Shown piece after piece: positions 8,037-16,549 of a DNA stretch of 64,000 nt. Position numbers and translations under genes: made by a program. The notes below the pieces were generated by a model. The model did not search any database, was not told where the DNA came from, and saw only the letters and a program-made list of their open reading frames with translations. Position 1 is the first letter of the stretch, and each line of letters begins with the position of its first letter. The stretch is from an uncultured Tolumonas sp. Its GTDB lineage: Bacteria; Pseudomonadota; Gammaproteobacteria; Enterobacterales; Aeromonadaceae. The DNA is taken from assembly GCF_963676665.1 (NCBI RefSeq), contig NZ_OY781378.1, positions 372,001 through 436,000 on the forward strand, given 5' to 3'.

Positions 8037-11000
8037 TTATTTTTGTTCTGGGTCCGGTTTTTCCATGGCTGCTTTTGCGGCGGCCATGGCATCTAATGTT
8101 GCGGACGCAGCGGCGCCTGCGGCTGAAGCGGCAGTATCCACATTCACCACATCACCGTGTATATTTTTTAAGGTCACTTCGACCTGATTAAATGCAATGT
8201 TGATCCCATGTTCAGAGAACAGATGATCAATACGGCGATTCAGCTCATCGAGTGCCGGGTTACGATCGCCCAGTTCTTGCACGAAGAAGCGCATTTCATG
8301 ATCCAGCGTGCTAGCGCCAAACGCGAGGAAATAGACACTCGGTGCTGGTTCTTTCATCACGCGTGGATTTTCGGCAGCGGCTTGCAGCAATAAACGACGG
8401 GTCAACTCCAGGTCGGAGCCGTAAGAGACACCAATACGTAATACCACACGGGTAATCGTATCGCTCAATGACCAGTTGATCAGACGTTCAGTCACAAATG
8501 CCCGGTTTGGAATGATCACTTCTTTGCGGTCAAAGTCAGTAATAGTGGTTGCACGGATGCGGATCTTATTAACCGTACCGGAAAACCCTGACACAGTAAT
8601 GGTGTCGCCGATTCGCACCGGACGTTCAAACAAAATGATCAAACCAGAGACGAAATTGGCGAAAATTTCCTGTAAACCAAAACCCAGACCTACCGATAAC
8701 GCGGCAACTAACCACTGTAATTTGTTCCATTCCATCCCGATGATCGACAGGGTGGAAATAGTACCGGTGGCCGTTAACAGATAGGATAAAATCGTGGTAA
8801 TGGCATATGAGGTGCCTTGTGCCAGTTGCAGGCGCGATAAAACCAGCACTTCCAACAAACCGGGTAAGTTGCGGGTCAGGATGTAAGTCACCATGGCTAT
8901 CACCCCGGCGCCCAACAGATCACGCAAGCTCACTGCTTCCAGCACGGCATTGCTGTCGGTGCCCACGGTGTGATGCCACAACGTAATACTATCCAGATAA
9001 GCAATTACGGCGACCAGATCGGACCATAACCAATAGAAGGCACCAGCGAAGACTAACGTCAGTGCGACGGTAACCAGACGCAGCGTTTGTTCGTTGATCT
9101 GTTCCAGTGTGATTGGTTTGTCATCACTGACTTCAACACCATCGGCATTTTCTGTTCGTTGTTGATGTTGACGTTTTGCCAGTGCACGGCGATAAGCCAG
9201 ACGGCGGGCAGCAACAGACAATCCGCGCAGTGAGGTTTCATACAACAGCACCCAGACTGAAACCAGATAGAAGCTGTCGATCAAACGCGCACTGAGTTTT
9301 AAGGCGGTGTAGTAATAACCAAAACCTAACAGGCCGATCAGGATCAGTGGCACCAGCCCAAAGGTCAGGGCCGTGATATTACGCCACAAGCCGGTTTGCT
9401 GGTTATTCGGGCGTTTACGTACAGTAGTAAAGAGTTCGAATGACAGAAACAGCAAGCTGATCAGGCAGATAATTTGCCCAACCACGTCATTGGCCAAACG
9501 AGACGGGTCTAGTTCACCCAGCGTGGCGACAAAAATCAGCGGTAACAGGGTGTACCAAATATAACGCAGTGCATTACGCAGATGCGCCACGGTCTGAGCA
9601 TCATGGCCAAAGTGTTTTTGCGCCAAACCATCGGGTTTCAGCATGCGACGCATCGAGCCGAAAGCCATGTAGGCTAATGCCATACGGAATGAGAGTTCAC
9701 CGATGATCAACGGAGTGGATAAGCCACTGAATACTAATGCCAGACCGCCACTCATGATCAGTAGGGCGCCGGGAATGGTACGCAGGAACACCAGTAAAAT
9801 CGCTTTAGGAGTGTGACTGTGCGTATCACTGCGTAACTGGCCGACTTCTTTTGCCAGCTTTTCAAAACGACTCTGTATTGCTTGGCGTTTCCAGAGCATG
9901 GCACCCGCAATAATCAGCATCAGCAAAATGGCCGGGAAGACTTTCAGTGATTCCAGCAGCCAGTTGTTCAGATTTGCGCTGATATTCACCGCTTGCCATT
10001 GCATCATGAGCGCGCTTGGTAATGTCGCCAACCATGCCATATCAAGCGGTTTGTTGCTGCTGACCCAGAAGATTTGCTGCTGTAAGGTAGATTGCAGCGT
10101 TTTACTGACGCGCTCGAGCTGCTGTTGATTCAATTGTAAGTTAATAGACAAATTTAACTGCTGACCCAGTTGTTTATTCAACTGTTCCAATAGTTCGCGA
10201 CGACCATCCAGTGCTTCATTTAATGTCGCCATCTGCTCAGCCGTTAATGCATCGCCTTTGTTTTTTTCCAGTAGTTTCTGGATGTACTCATTACGCTGAT
10301 ACAGTTGGTCACGTTGCTGGTTGACGTCAAACTGTGCCAAACGTAAGTCCGCGATCTGTTCTTCCGAGCCGCGCACTAAATTGGCATCGGGTAACATCTG
10401 ACGTTGTTGATAGAGGATCTTCGACAGCAATAAACTACCTTTCAGTACAGAGATCTGTTCGTTCAGGTTTTGTTCGGTCTGGGTGGTGCGATCCAGCCAG
10501 TTTTTAACTTTGATATTTTCCTGCACCAGCGAGTTTACGCCTTGGGTAGCATCAATTAATTGCTGGCTAATTTGTTGGTTCAGTTTCAGTTCTTTTTGAA
10601 TGAAGGATGGTAATGCTTGGGCGTTATCATTCTGCGTGGTGCCACTTTCTTCTACAGTTTTTTCAGTTAGAGTCAGGCGTTTGTTACTGACTTGCTGTTG
10701 TAACAACTGTACCCAGTTATTCAACTGGGCAATTTGGGCTGTCAGAAAATCGCGTTGTTTATTGTAGAGATCTTGCTGGCTGGTGTTGTTATCCAGATCC
10801 TTTTGGCGTTGTTCTTGTTGCAATTGCAACAGTGCCAGTTCGGTATTGAGTTTCACACGCAGTGAAGGGGTCATTTCCCCATTCTGTTTCAAACCACTCA
10901 AACGATTGCGGATATCCTGCATACGCTGGTAATCCTGACTCATCGCTGACTGCGCGCGCTCTGGTAAGGTTTGCAGGAACGTCATTTGGCTGTTGGCATT

Positions 11001-11429
11001 ACCCAAATCACTTTGTGCACTTTGTAACTGGCTCAACAGATCGGTCAGACGACCATCTAACTGCGTTTGTGTCAGGCGACTGATTTCGGTTTTCAGCGCT
11101 TGGGTATCTTGTGCATCATTCTTTTGCAGTAACTCCAGCTGACGGGCAAATTCTTTCAGTTTTGCTGGGGTTTTGGTGAGGGACTGATCCTGATCTTTTA
11201 ATTTGATCTTTTCTTTATCAATCGCATCTAACAGCGTAATAGTTTGTTCGATATCGTCTTTTTGTGCTTTTTCGGCCACGGTCAACGTATCGCGTTTGTT
11301 TAAAGATGTGAGTTTGTTATCGAGACTAGCGCGAGTCGGCAACTCTTGCTGCTGAGCCGCAAATAGAGTTGTACTGGTTAGAAGAAGAAGTCCGGATAAC
11401 AGACTGCGGAAAAGAGGCTGTTTTTGCAT
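8037..11429 (-). CDS. mscK: Mechanosensitive channel MscK (KefA)
   Basis: This very large (about 1130 residues) MscS-superfamily channel opens on membrane tension and is modulated by potassium in E. coli. It has a signal peptide ending near LFAA and a long periplasmic coiled-coil region rich in Gln/Leu (residues ~25-470). Several transmembrane helices follow, then the MscS pore and beta domain with GLGFGLQEIFANFVSGLIIL and RIRATTITDFDRKEVIIPN. The signature GLSVAARRLAYRRALAKRQ and the phrase SKRLTLTEKT match MscK rather than the paralogue MscM. The start may be the ATG at 11429 or a GTG at 11441; neither has a good ribosome site. It is transcribed toward pdxH. Confidence 0.93.
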   Translation of the reverse strand: MQKQPLFRSLLSGLLLLTSTTLFAAQQQELPTRASLDNKLTSLNKRDTLTVAEKAQKDDIEQTITLLDAIDKEKIKLKDQDQSLTKTPAKLKEFARQLELLQKNDAQDTQALKTEISRLTQTQLDGRLTDLLSQLQSAQSDLGNANSQMTFLQTLPERAQSAMSQDYQRMQDIRNRLSGLKQNGEMTPSLRVKLNTELALLQLQQEQRQKDLDNNTSQQDLYNKQRDFLTAQIAQLNNWVQLLQQQVSNKRLTLTEKTVEESGTTQNDNAQALPSFIQKELKLNQQISQQLIDATQGVNSLVQENIKVKNWLDRTTQTEQNLNEQISVLKGSLLLSKILYQQRQMLPDANLVRGSEEQIADLRLAQFDVNQQRDQLYQRNEYIQKLLEKNKGDALTAEQMATLNEALDGRRELLEQLNKQLGQQLNLSINLQLNQQQLERVSKTLQSTLQQQIFWVSSNKPLDMAWLATLPSALMMQWQAVNISANLNNWLLESLKVFPAILLMLIIAGAMLWKRQAIQSRFEKLAKEVGQLRSDTHSHTPKAILLVFLRTIPGALLIMSGGLALVFSGLSTPLIIGELSFRMALAYMAFGSMRRMLKPDGLAQKHFGHDAQTVAHLRNALRYIWYTLLPLIFVATLGELDPSRLANDVVGQIICLISLLFLSFELFTTVRKRPNNQQTGLWRNITALTFGLVPLILIGLLGFGYYYTALKLSARLIDSFYLVSVWVLLYETSLRGLSVAARRLAYRRALAKRQHQQRTENADGVEVSDDKPITLEQINEQTLRLVTVALTLVFAGAFYWLWSDLVAVIAYLDSITLWHHTVGTDSNAVLEAVSLRDLLGAGVIAMVTYILTRNLPGLLEVLVLSRLQLAQGTSYAITTILSYLLTATGTISTLSIIGMEWNKLQWLVAALSVGLGFGLQEIFANFVSGLIILFERPVRIGDTITVSGFSGTVNKIRIRATTITDFDRKEVIIPNRAFVTERLINWSLSDTITRVVLRIGVSYGSDLELTRRLLLQAAAENPRVMKEPAPSVYFLAFGASTLDHEMRFFVQELGDRNPALDELNRRIDHLFSEHGINIAFNQVEVTLKNIHGDVVNVDTAASAAGAAASATLDAMAAAKAAMEKPDPEQK

Positions 11430-11551
11430 AGTGGTGCTCACAGTTGGTCATTTGTTGTATTGATGTTGATGTGCTGTAACAGGCTGCATCAAACTTGCGC
11501 AAGAATATAGCAAAACGAGAGATGACGCACAAAAAACCGCTGCGTGAGAAT

Positions 11552-11584
11552 AAAAAAACGCCGGTACTGAGTACCGGCGTTTTG
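11552..11584 (-). terminator. Rho-independent terminator of pykF
   Basis: ACGCCGGTACT pairs with AGTACCGGCGT and is followed by a T7 run on the minus strand, about 25 bp after the pykF stop codon. Confidence 0.9.
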
Positions 11585-11608
11585 AGGTTCTGGAACGCGA
11601 GCTGAAAA

Positions 11609-13021
11609 TTACAGCTTGTGTACAGATGCAGTGTTGGTGGTGCCGCTTGGTACCAGAGCACCAGAAACCATAACCACGATGTCACCAGCTACAGCCAGGC
11701 CAGACGCCAGCGCTGCTTCTTTACCCTGCACGTAGAATGCATCGGTAGAAGCCAGTTTCTCAACCAGAACAGGTGTAACACCTTTGGTCAGAACCAGTTG
11801 CTGAGCAGTTTTAGCGTTAGAAGTCAGCGCCAGGATGTTCGCTTTAGGGAAATATTTACGAACTGCACGAGCTGATTTACCACCTTCAGTTGCAACAACG
11901 ATCAGAGGAGCTTCCAATTTCTCGGTAGTTTCTACTGCGCCACGGCATACTGCTTCGGTGATGCTCTTACGATCGTTAGCATTTTCGATAGACAGGTTAG
12001 AAGGCATAACTGGGTCAGTACGGCCACAGATAGTTGCCATGATAGAAACAGCGTTCAGTGGGAATTTACCCTTAGCTGATTCACCTGACAGCATCACTGC
12101 GTCGGTACCGTCCAGGATCGCGTTCGCAACGTCACCAGCTTCAGCGCGGGTTGGACGTGGGTTTTTGATCATGGAATCCAGCATCTGAGTTGCAGTGATA
12201 ACTGGTTTGCGTGCTTTGTTACATTTCTGGATCATCATCTTCTGAGCGAAGATAACTTCTTCAACCGGGATTTCTACACCCAGGTCGCCACGGGCAACCA
12301 TGATACCGTCAGAAACTTCCAGAATTTCGTCGAAGTTGTCCAGACCTTCCTGGTTTTCGATTTTAGAGATGATCTGGATGTTTTCGCCGCCGTGAGCTTT
12401 CAGGTGTTCACGGATAGCCAGAACGTCTTCTTTCTTACGGATGAAAGAAGCAGCGATGAAGTCAACGCCTTGTTCGCAACCGAATACCAAGTCAGCTTTG
12501 TCTTTTTCAGCCAGTGCTGGCAGTTGGATAGAAACGCCTGGCAGGTTAACACCTTTGTTTTCGCCCAGGTCGCCGTTGTTCATTACTTTACAAACAACTT
12601 CAGTGTCAGTAGTAGAGATAACTTCCATACCGATCAAACCGTCGTCAACCAGCACAGTGTTGCCAGCTTTCAGGTCTTTAGCGAAACCTTCATAAGTCAC
12701 AGCAACACAGTTAGTGTTACCAACTACAGTTTTGTCTGTAGTGAAAGTGAAAGTCTGACCAGCAACCAGAGATACGTCGTTACCGCCTTCCAGTTTGATA
12801 GTACGGATTTCTGGACCTTTGGTATCCAGCAGGATCGCTACTTTTTTACCGGTTTCAGCACAGATTTCACGGACAGTCTTGATACGACCACCATGTTCTT
12901 CAAAGTCACCGTGAGAGAAGTTCAGGCGCATTACGTTCATGCCTGCTTCAATCATTTTAGCCATTACAGCTTTTGGCTCAGACTTAGGACCGATAGTACA
13001 TACGATCTTGGTTTTTTTCAT
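11609..13021 (-). CDS. pykF: Pyruvate kinase I
   Basis: This 470-residue pyruvate kinase converts phosphoenolpyruvate and ADP to pyruvate and ATP. It begins [13 protein letters not shown] and contains the signatures [22 protein letters not shown], the catalytic SKIENQEG segment, [23 protein letters not shown] and the C-terminal [14 protein letters not shown]. Its close match over the whole length to E. coli PykF (470 residues) marks the fructose-1,6-bisphosphate-activated type I isozyme. The start at 13021 has GGAG upstream. An upstream start at 13063 is not family-like. It diverges from nifB. Confidence 0.96.
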   Translation of the reverse strand: MKKTKIVCTIGPKSEPKAVMAKMIEAGMNVMRLNFSHGDFEEHGGRIKTVREICAETGKKVAILLDTKGPEIRTIKLEGGNDVSLVAGQTFTFTTDKTVVGNTNCVAVTYEGFAKDLKAGNTVLVDDGLIGMEVISTTDTEVVCKVMNNGDLGENKGVNLPGVSIQLPALAEKDKADLVFGCEQGVDFIAASFIRKKEDVLAIREHLKAHGGENIQIISKIENQEGLDNFDEILEVSDGIMVARGDLGVEIPVEEVIFAQKMMIQKCNKARKPVITATQMLDSMIKNPRPTRAEAGDVANAILDGTDAVMLSGESAKGKFPLNAVSIMATICGRTDPVMPSNLSIENANDRKSITEAVCRGAVETTEKLEAPLIVVATEGGKSARAVRKYFPKANILALTSNAKTAQQLVLTKGVTPVLVEKLASTDAFYVQGKEAALASGLAVAGDIVVMVSGALVPSGTTNTASVHKL

Positions 13022-13224
13022 GGAAGGATAACTCCGATAGTTCAGGGATATAAATATGAGCAATAAATCTGGTGCGCATTATACAGAGAATCATGACATT
13101 TGATGATGTCATAACGGATTTTTCTGCGTTTTACTGATCTAACACAATAGTTTTTCATGAACCTGCTGAAAATATTAAATCTTGGCTAAACCGTGTTAGC
13201 AATATTCTGCTGATCATCAAATTA

Positions 13225-13240
13225 TGTGGGGTTTGTCACA
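13225..13240 (+). promoter_or_regulatory. NifA-type upstream activator sequence
   Basis: TGT-N10-ACA is present exactly (TGT at 13225-13227, ACA at 13238-13240). It lies 96 bp upstream of the GG of the -24/-12 promoter. The pattern and distance are the standard arrangement for NifA enhancer sites at nif promoters. A chance match to six fixed bases is possible, but the context makes it convincing. Confidence 0.7.
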
Positions 13241-13306
13241 TTGTCAGCTCTGTGTGACACAACCACCGTACATTCCTGACTCGTTTTATATTTATAAAGT
13301 CATATT

Positions 13307-13319
13307 TTTCAATGCATTA
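13307..13319 (+). promoter_or_regulatory. Possible IHF site in the nifB promoter region
   Basis: TTTCAATGCATTA matches the IHF consensus WATCAA-N4-TTR with one mismatch. It lies in an A/T-rich stretch between the NifA site and the promoter, where IHF commonly bends nif promoter DNA. Confidence 0.3.
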
Positions 13320-13335
13320 AAATAAAATTACTCAT

Positions 13336-13351
13336 CGGATTGATGTTTGCA
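13336..13351 (+). promoter_or_regulatory. Sigma-54 (-24/-12) promoter of nifB
   Basis: GG at 13337-13338 and GC at 13349-13350 have the obligatory 10-base spacing, and the -12 element TTTGCA is near-consensus. The -24 element CGGAT departs from TGGCA, suggesting strong dependence on the activator. Transcription should begin near 13361, so translation must start further downstream. Confidence 0.6.
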
Positions 13352-13378
13352 TCCTTAGATCACAAAGAGTCCAGTGTG

Positions 13379-14821
13379 ATGAGGCAGCAGAATATGACCG
13401 AGAATAATTCAACAATGCGACAAGGATGTGGCAGCCAGAAAAAAGGTAGCGGATGCGGGAGTTCAGGCGGCGCGGCTGGCTTTTCCATGGCTCAGGCAGA
13501 AAAAGTAGCTCATCACCCTTGTTATTCCCCTAATGCTCATCATAAATATGCCCGAATGCATCTGGCCGTGGCGCCAGCTTGTAATGTGCAGTGTAACTAC
13601 TGCAACCGCAAATATGACTGTGCCAACGAATCCCGTCCCGGTGTGGTGTCTGAACTGCTAAACGTGGAACAGGCATTACAGAAAGCGCGCGCAGTTGCCG
13701 CGGCGATCCCGCAGTTATCGGTGATTGGTATTGCCGGCCCTGGCGATCCATTGGCAAATCAAACCCGCACTTTCGACACCCTGGAAGGGCTGCGTTCAGC
13801 ATTACCGGATGTGAAATTGTGCGTGTCGACCAACGGCTTGGCGTTACCACAGTCGGTTGATTCGCTGGTCGAGCTGGGTGTTGATCATGTCACCATCACC
13901 ATGAATGCGATTGATGCGCATGTGTCAGCACAAATATATGACTGGATCTATTTCGATGGCGTGCGTTATCGCGGTAGAGAGGGTGCGCAGATCCTGATCG
14001 ATCAGCAGATCGAAGGTATGCGCAAGCTGATGGAAAATGGCGTATTGGTGAAGATCAATTCGGTGTTAATTCCCGGCGTAAATGATTTGCATCTGGCGGA
14101 GGTCAGCCATGCCATTCGTGATATGGGCGCTTTCCTCCATAACATCATGCCATTGATCTCGAAACCGGAACATGGCACCTATTATGGTTTGAATGGTCAA
14201 CGTGAACCGACCGCTGAAGAAGTGACACAAGTGCGCGAACGCAGTGGCGCTTTTATGCCACAGATGGCGCACTGTCAGCAGTGTCGTGCCGATGCGGTGG
14301 GAATGCTGGGTGAAGATCGCAGCCAGGAGTTCAACCTTTCAGCACTGCCAGAGCAGGCAAAAGATTACGCGCCAGTAATGCAGCAACGCACCAAAATTCA
14401 GGCGGCGATCGCCAGTGCCGGTGCTTCTGAAGATGCGGATGCGCGTTTGGTTGCTGTGGCGACACAGCAAGGATTGGTGGTTGATCAACATTTTGGTCAC
14501 GCCAAACGTTTCCATATCTACAGCGTTAACAGTGAAGGCGTTACTTTAGTGGGTGAGCGTCATGTCGCTCAATATTGCCATGGTCAGACAGAATGTGATG
14601 ATCACGATGATGTCATGACTGACACTCTCACTTTACTAGCGGATATGGATGCGGTGTTCTGCTCCCGCCTCGGTTTAGGCCCATGGCAGAAACTCGAAGC
14701 AGCAGGGGTGCAACCGGTAGTCGATTACGCTTGGCAGCCGATCCGTGAAGCATTATCGGCCTGGTGGCAATTACAACCTAAAGCAACCGAGGTGAAACTG
14801 CACGTTCGCGGGGTAGCCTGA
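13379..14821 (+). CDS. nifB: Nitrogenase cofactor biosynthesis radical SAM protein NifB
   Basis: NifB fuses two [4Fe-4S] units and inserts carbide to make NifB-co, the precursor of all nitrogenase active-site cofactors. A Gly/Cys-rich N-terminus is followed by the radical SAM cluster motif C68-x3-C72-x2-C75, then AGPGDPLAN, HNIMPLISKPEHGT and HCQQCRADAVGMLGEDRSQ. A C-terminal NifX/NafY-like domain starts near LVAVATQQG. The 480-residue length agrees with Klebsiella-type NifB. The start at 13379 has AAAGAG upstream and lies after the predicted transcription start; a TTG start at 13340 would fall inside the promoter. Its TGA overlaps the ATG of the next gene. Confidence 0.96.
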   Translation: MRQQNMTENNSTMRQGCGSQKKGSGCGSSGGAAGFSMAQAEKVAHHPCYSPNAHHKYARMHLAVAPACNVQCNYCNRKYDCANESRPGVVSELLNVEQALQKARAVAAAIPQLSVIGIAGPGDPLANQTRTFDTLEGLRSALPDVKLCVSTNGLALPQSVDSLVELGVDHVTITMNAIDAHVSAQIYDWIYFDGVRYRGREGAQILIDQQIEGMRKLMENGVLVKINSVLIPGVNDLHLAEVSHAIRDMGAFLHNIMPLISKPEHGTYYGLNGQREPTAEEVTQVRERSGAFMPQMAHCQQCRADAVGMLGEDRSQEFNLSALPEQAKDYAPVMQQRTKIQAAIASAGASEDADARLVAVATQQGLVVDQHFGHAKRFHIYSVNSEGVTLVGERHVAQYCHGQTECDDHDDVMTDTLTLLADMDAVFCSRLGLGPWQKLEAAGVQPVVDYAWQPIREALSAWWQLQPKATEVKLHVRGVA

Positions 14822-15027
14822 TGAGTTGTACGATTACAGCAAAGTGTGTGGGATGTTTCAGTTGTCTGGAGGTTTGCCCGAAGCGGGCGATCCGCGAGCA
14901 GGATCGGGTCTTTTCGATCTCGGTTAAACGTTGCAACGAGTGTCAGGGACATAGCGTCGGGCCGCGTTGTATCCAGATCTGTCCGGTAGAAGGAGCCATC
15001 GCTTATGAATCAGGCCATCCGGTGTGA
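14821..15027 (+). CDS. 2[4Fe-4S] ferredoxin of the nif operon (FdxN-like)
   Basis: This 68-residue bacterial ferredoxin has the first cluster motif C9-x2-C12-x2-C15-x3-C19-P. The second motif, C38-x2-C41-x8-C50-x3-C54-P, has the expanded 8-residue spacing typical of nif-associated ferredoxins. Such ferredoxins encoded beside nifB supply electrons for NifB-co formation. It starts at 14821, sharing a base with the nifB stop, and its 3' end overlaps nifQ, so the three genes are tightly coupled. Confidence 0.9.
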   Translation: MSCTITAKCVGCFSCLEVCPKRAIREQDRVFSISVKRCNECQGHSVGPRCIQICPVEGAIAYESGHPV

Positions 15028-15577
15028 TATGCCGTTACAGGCATCGCTGTTAACCACGACAGCACCTGCTTCACCGCCGCAATGGCTAACCGATCTGGTA
15101 TGTCGTTATCAGGCGGGCATCTGCCAGCTGCCGCGTTATATGGGCTTAGGCGCTGATGCTTATTATCAATTGCTGCAGCAGTGCAACATTCAGCCGATGG
15201 TGATTGGTCTGTTGCAACAACAACGACAGACATTATTGTCGGAATTGCTGGCAATGCGCGAACAGGAATGTCAGGAGCTGGAGCAGTGGTTAACCGGTTA
15301 TCAGCAATCAGATGCCGCACCGATGGCGCGCATCATTGCTGTCGCCTCAATGGGTTTTAATCATCTGTGGCAAGATCTGGGGCTGGATTCCCGTCAAAGT
15401 TTACGTGAACTGATGCAGTGCTGTTTTCCGGAATTAGTGGTGATGAACAGCCAGAATATGCGCTGGAAAAAATTCTTTTACCGACAACAGTGTGCTCTGG
15501 GCGGGAATTATGTCTGTCGTTCCCCGAGTTGTGACGAATGTGTGGAACGAGCCAGCTGTTTTGCGCCGGAAGAATAA
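15005..15577 (+). CDS. nifQ: Nitrogenase molybdenum-donor protein NifQ
   Basis: The 190-residue protein ends in C171-x4-C176-x2-C179-x5-C185, the characteristic NifQ metal-binding motif. NifQ is an Fe-S protein that provides molybdenum for FeMo-cofactor assembly by NifEN/NifH. The start at 15005 has a strong AAGGAG at 14990-14995 with 9-base spacing and overlaps the ferredoxin gene by 23 bp. An alternative ATG lies at 15029. The nifB-nifQ pairing matches the Klebsiella nifBQ operon. Confidence 0.9.
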   Translation: MNQAIRCDMPLQASLLTTTAPASPPQWLTDLVCRYQAGICQLPRYMGLGADAYYQLLQQCNIQPMVIGLLQQQRQTLLSELLAMREQECQELEQWLTGYQQSDAAPMARIIAVASMGFNHLWQDLGLDSRQSLRELMQCCFPELVVMNSQNMRWKKFFYRQQCALGGNYVCRSPSCDECVERASCFAPEE

Positions 15578-15624
15578 AAGCAGTGCTAAAATCGGACGCA
15601 CTATTTTATGCTGACGGAATGCTC

Positions 15625-16251
15625 ATGCTGAGTCCTGATACGTTTGTCTTGTTTTTAACGGCCTCATTACTGCTTTGTCTCGCACCAGGGCCGGATAACA
15701 TTTTTGTGCTGACCCAATCCATGTTGCGTGGCGTTGGCTCTGGCTTATTCGTGACATTGGGGTTATGCACCGGCTTATTGGTGCATACTTCAGCGGTGGC
15801 GCTGGGTGTTGCGGTTATTTTCCAACAATCATTACTGGCATTTACCATTCTTAAATTGTGTGGGGCTGCTTACTTACTTTATCTGGCATGGGGTGCTTTT
15901 CGCGCCGGAGCCAGTGGTCTTGGCGTGGTTAAAGCAGCCACATTAGATAAAGCTGCGCTCTATCGCCGTGGTATCGTGATGAATATCACCAACCCTAAAG
16001 TCTCGATTTTCTTTCTGGCGTTTCTGCCGCAATTTACTAATCCGGCACAAGGCCATTTGACCTTGCAACTGCTGGAATTGGGTGCTGTGTTTATCGTGTG
16101 TACTTTGCTGGTGTTTGGGCTGGTTAGTTTACTGGCTGGAAAATTAGGTAACTGGTTTAGCCAAAGCCCGAAAGCGGAAGTGGTGATGAATCGAGTTGCT
16201 GGCAGTGTGTTTGCGGCATTGGCGGTTAAGCTGGCGCTGACAGAAAGGTAA
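15625..16251 (+). CDS. LysE/RhtB-family amino acid exporter
   Basis: This 208-residue inner-membrane protein has about six hydrophobic segments and the LysE family signature LLLCLAPGPDNIFVLTQS near the N-terminus, with NITNPKVSIFFLAFLPQF in the middle. Family members export amino acids such as lysine, threonine, homoserine or leucine; the substrate here cannot be assigned. The ATG at 15625 has GGA 6 bases upstream. An ATG at 15619 or a longer form from 15538 is less likely. It follows nifQ by under 50 bp, but no functional link to nitrogen fixation is evident and it may have its own promoter. Confidence 0.85.
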   Translation: MLSPDTFVLFLTASLLLCLAPGPDNIFVLTQSMLRGVGSGLFVTLGLCTGLLVHTSAVALGVAVIFQQSLLAFTILKLCGAAYLLYLAWGAFRAGASGLGVVKAATLDKAALYRRGIVMNITNPKVSIFFLAFLPQFTNPAQGHLTLQLLELGAVFIVCTLLVFGLVSLLAGKLGNWFSQSPKAEVVMNRVAGSVFAALAVKLALTER

Positions 16252-16264
16252 ATGGATCTCTGTG

Positions 16265-16300
16265 GAAGGAAGGGTTCTCTCTTCCTTCAAGAATATTTTT
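16265..16300 (+). terminator. Weak terminator after the LysE-family gene
   Basis: GAAGGAA pairs with TTCCTTC around a 10-base loop and is followed by an A/T stretch ending in T5. The stem is short. Confidence 0.45.
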
Positions 16301-16549
16301 CTTATTTCTAATCCCTTCATATTTTTAGCATAAAATATCGCACTGTAGCTTGTTGCTGCCTCAATTCAGTAATTTTCATGTGGTTTATGCTTTATTCGGC
16401 CAGAAAGCTCACGTATGCTTGCACCCCTTTTTATGTTCTTGTGTTTTATGCCCATGTGGTTCGCGGCCATGGATGGTTCATGCGCTCCGGTATGGTTTGT
16501 TATCTGACAGGACGTTAGAGTCAACAAGCCGTTGTAAGTGGAGTTAGTT

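Noticed and set aside
12392-13066. 224-codon plus-strand frame opposite pykF
   Set aside because: It is the antisense shadow of the highly conserved, codon-biased pykF gene.
13165-13176. GCTGAAAATATT in the pykF upstream region as a Cra site
   Set aside because: It only partly fits the Cra consensus and its position relative to a pykF promoter is not established.
16350-16547. 65-codon plus-strand frame before brnQ
   Set aside because: It has no ribosome site, an implausible composition and no family resemblance; it overlaps the brnQ start region.
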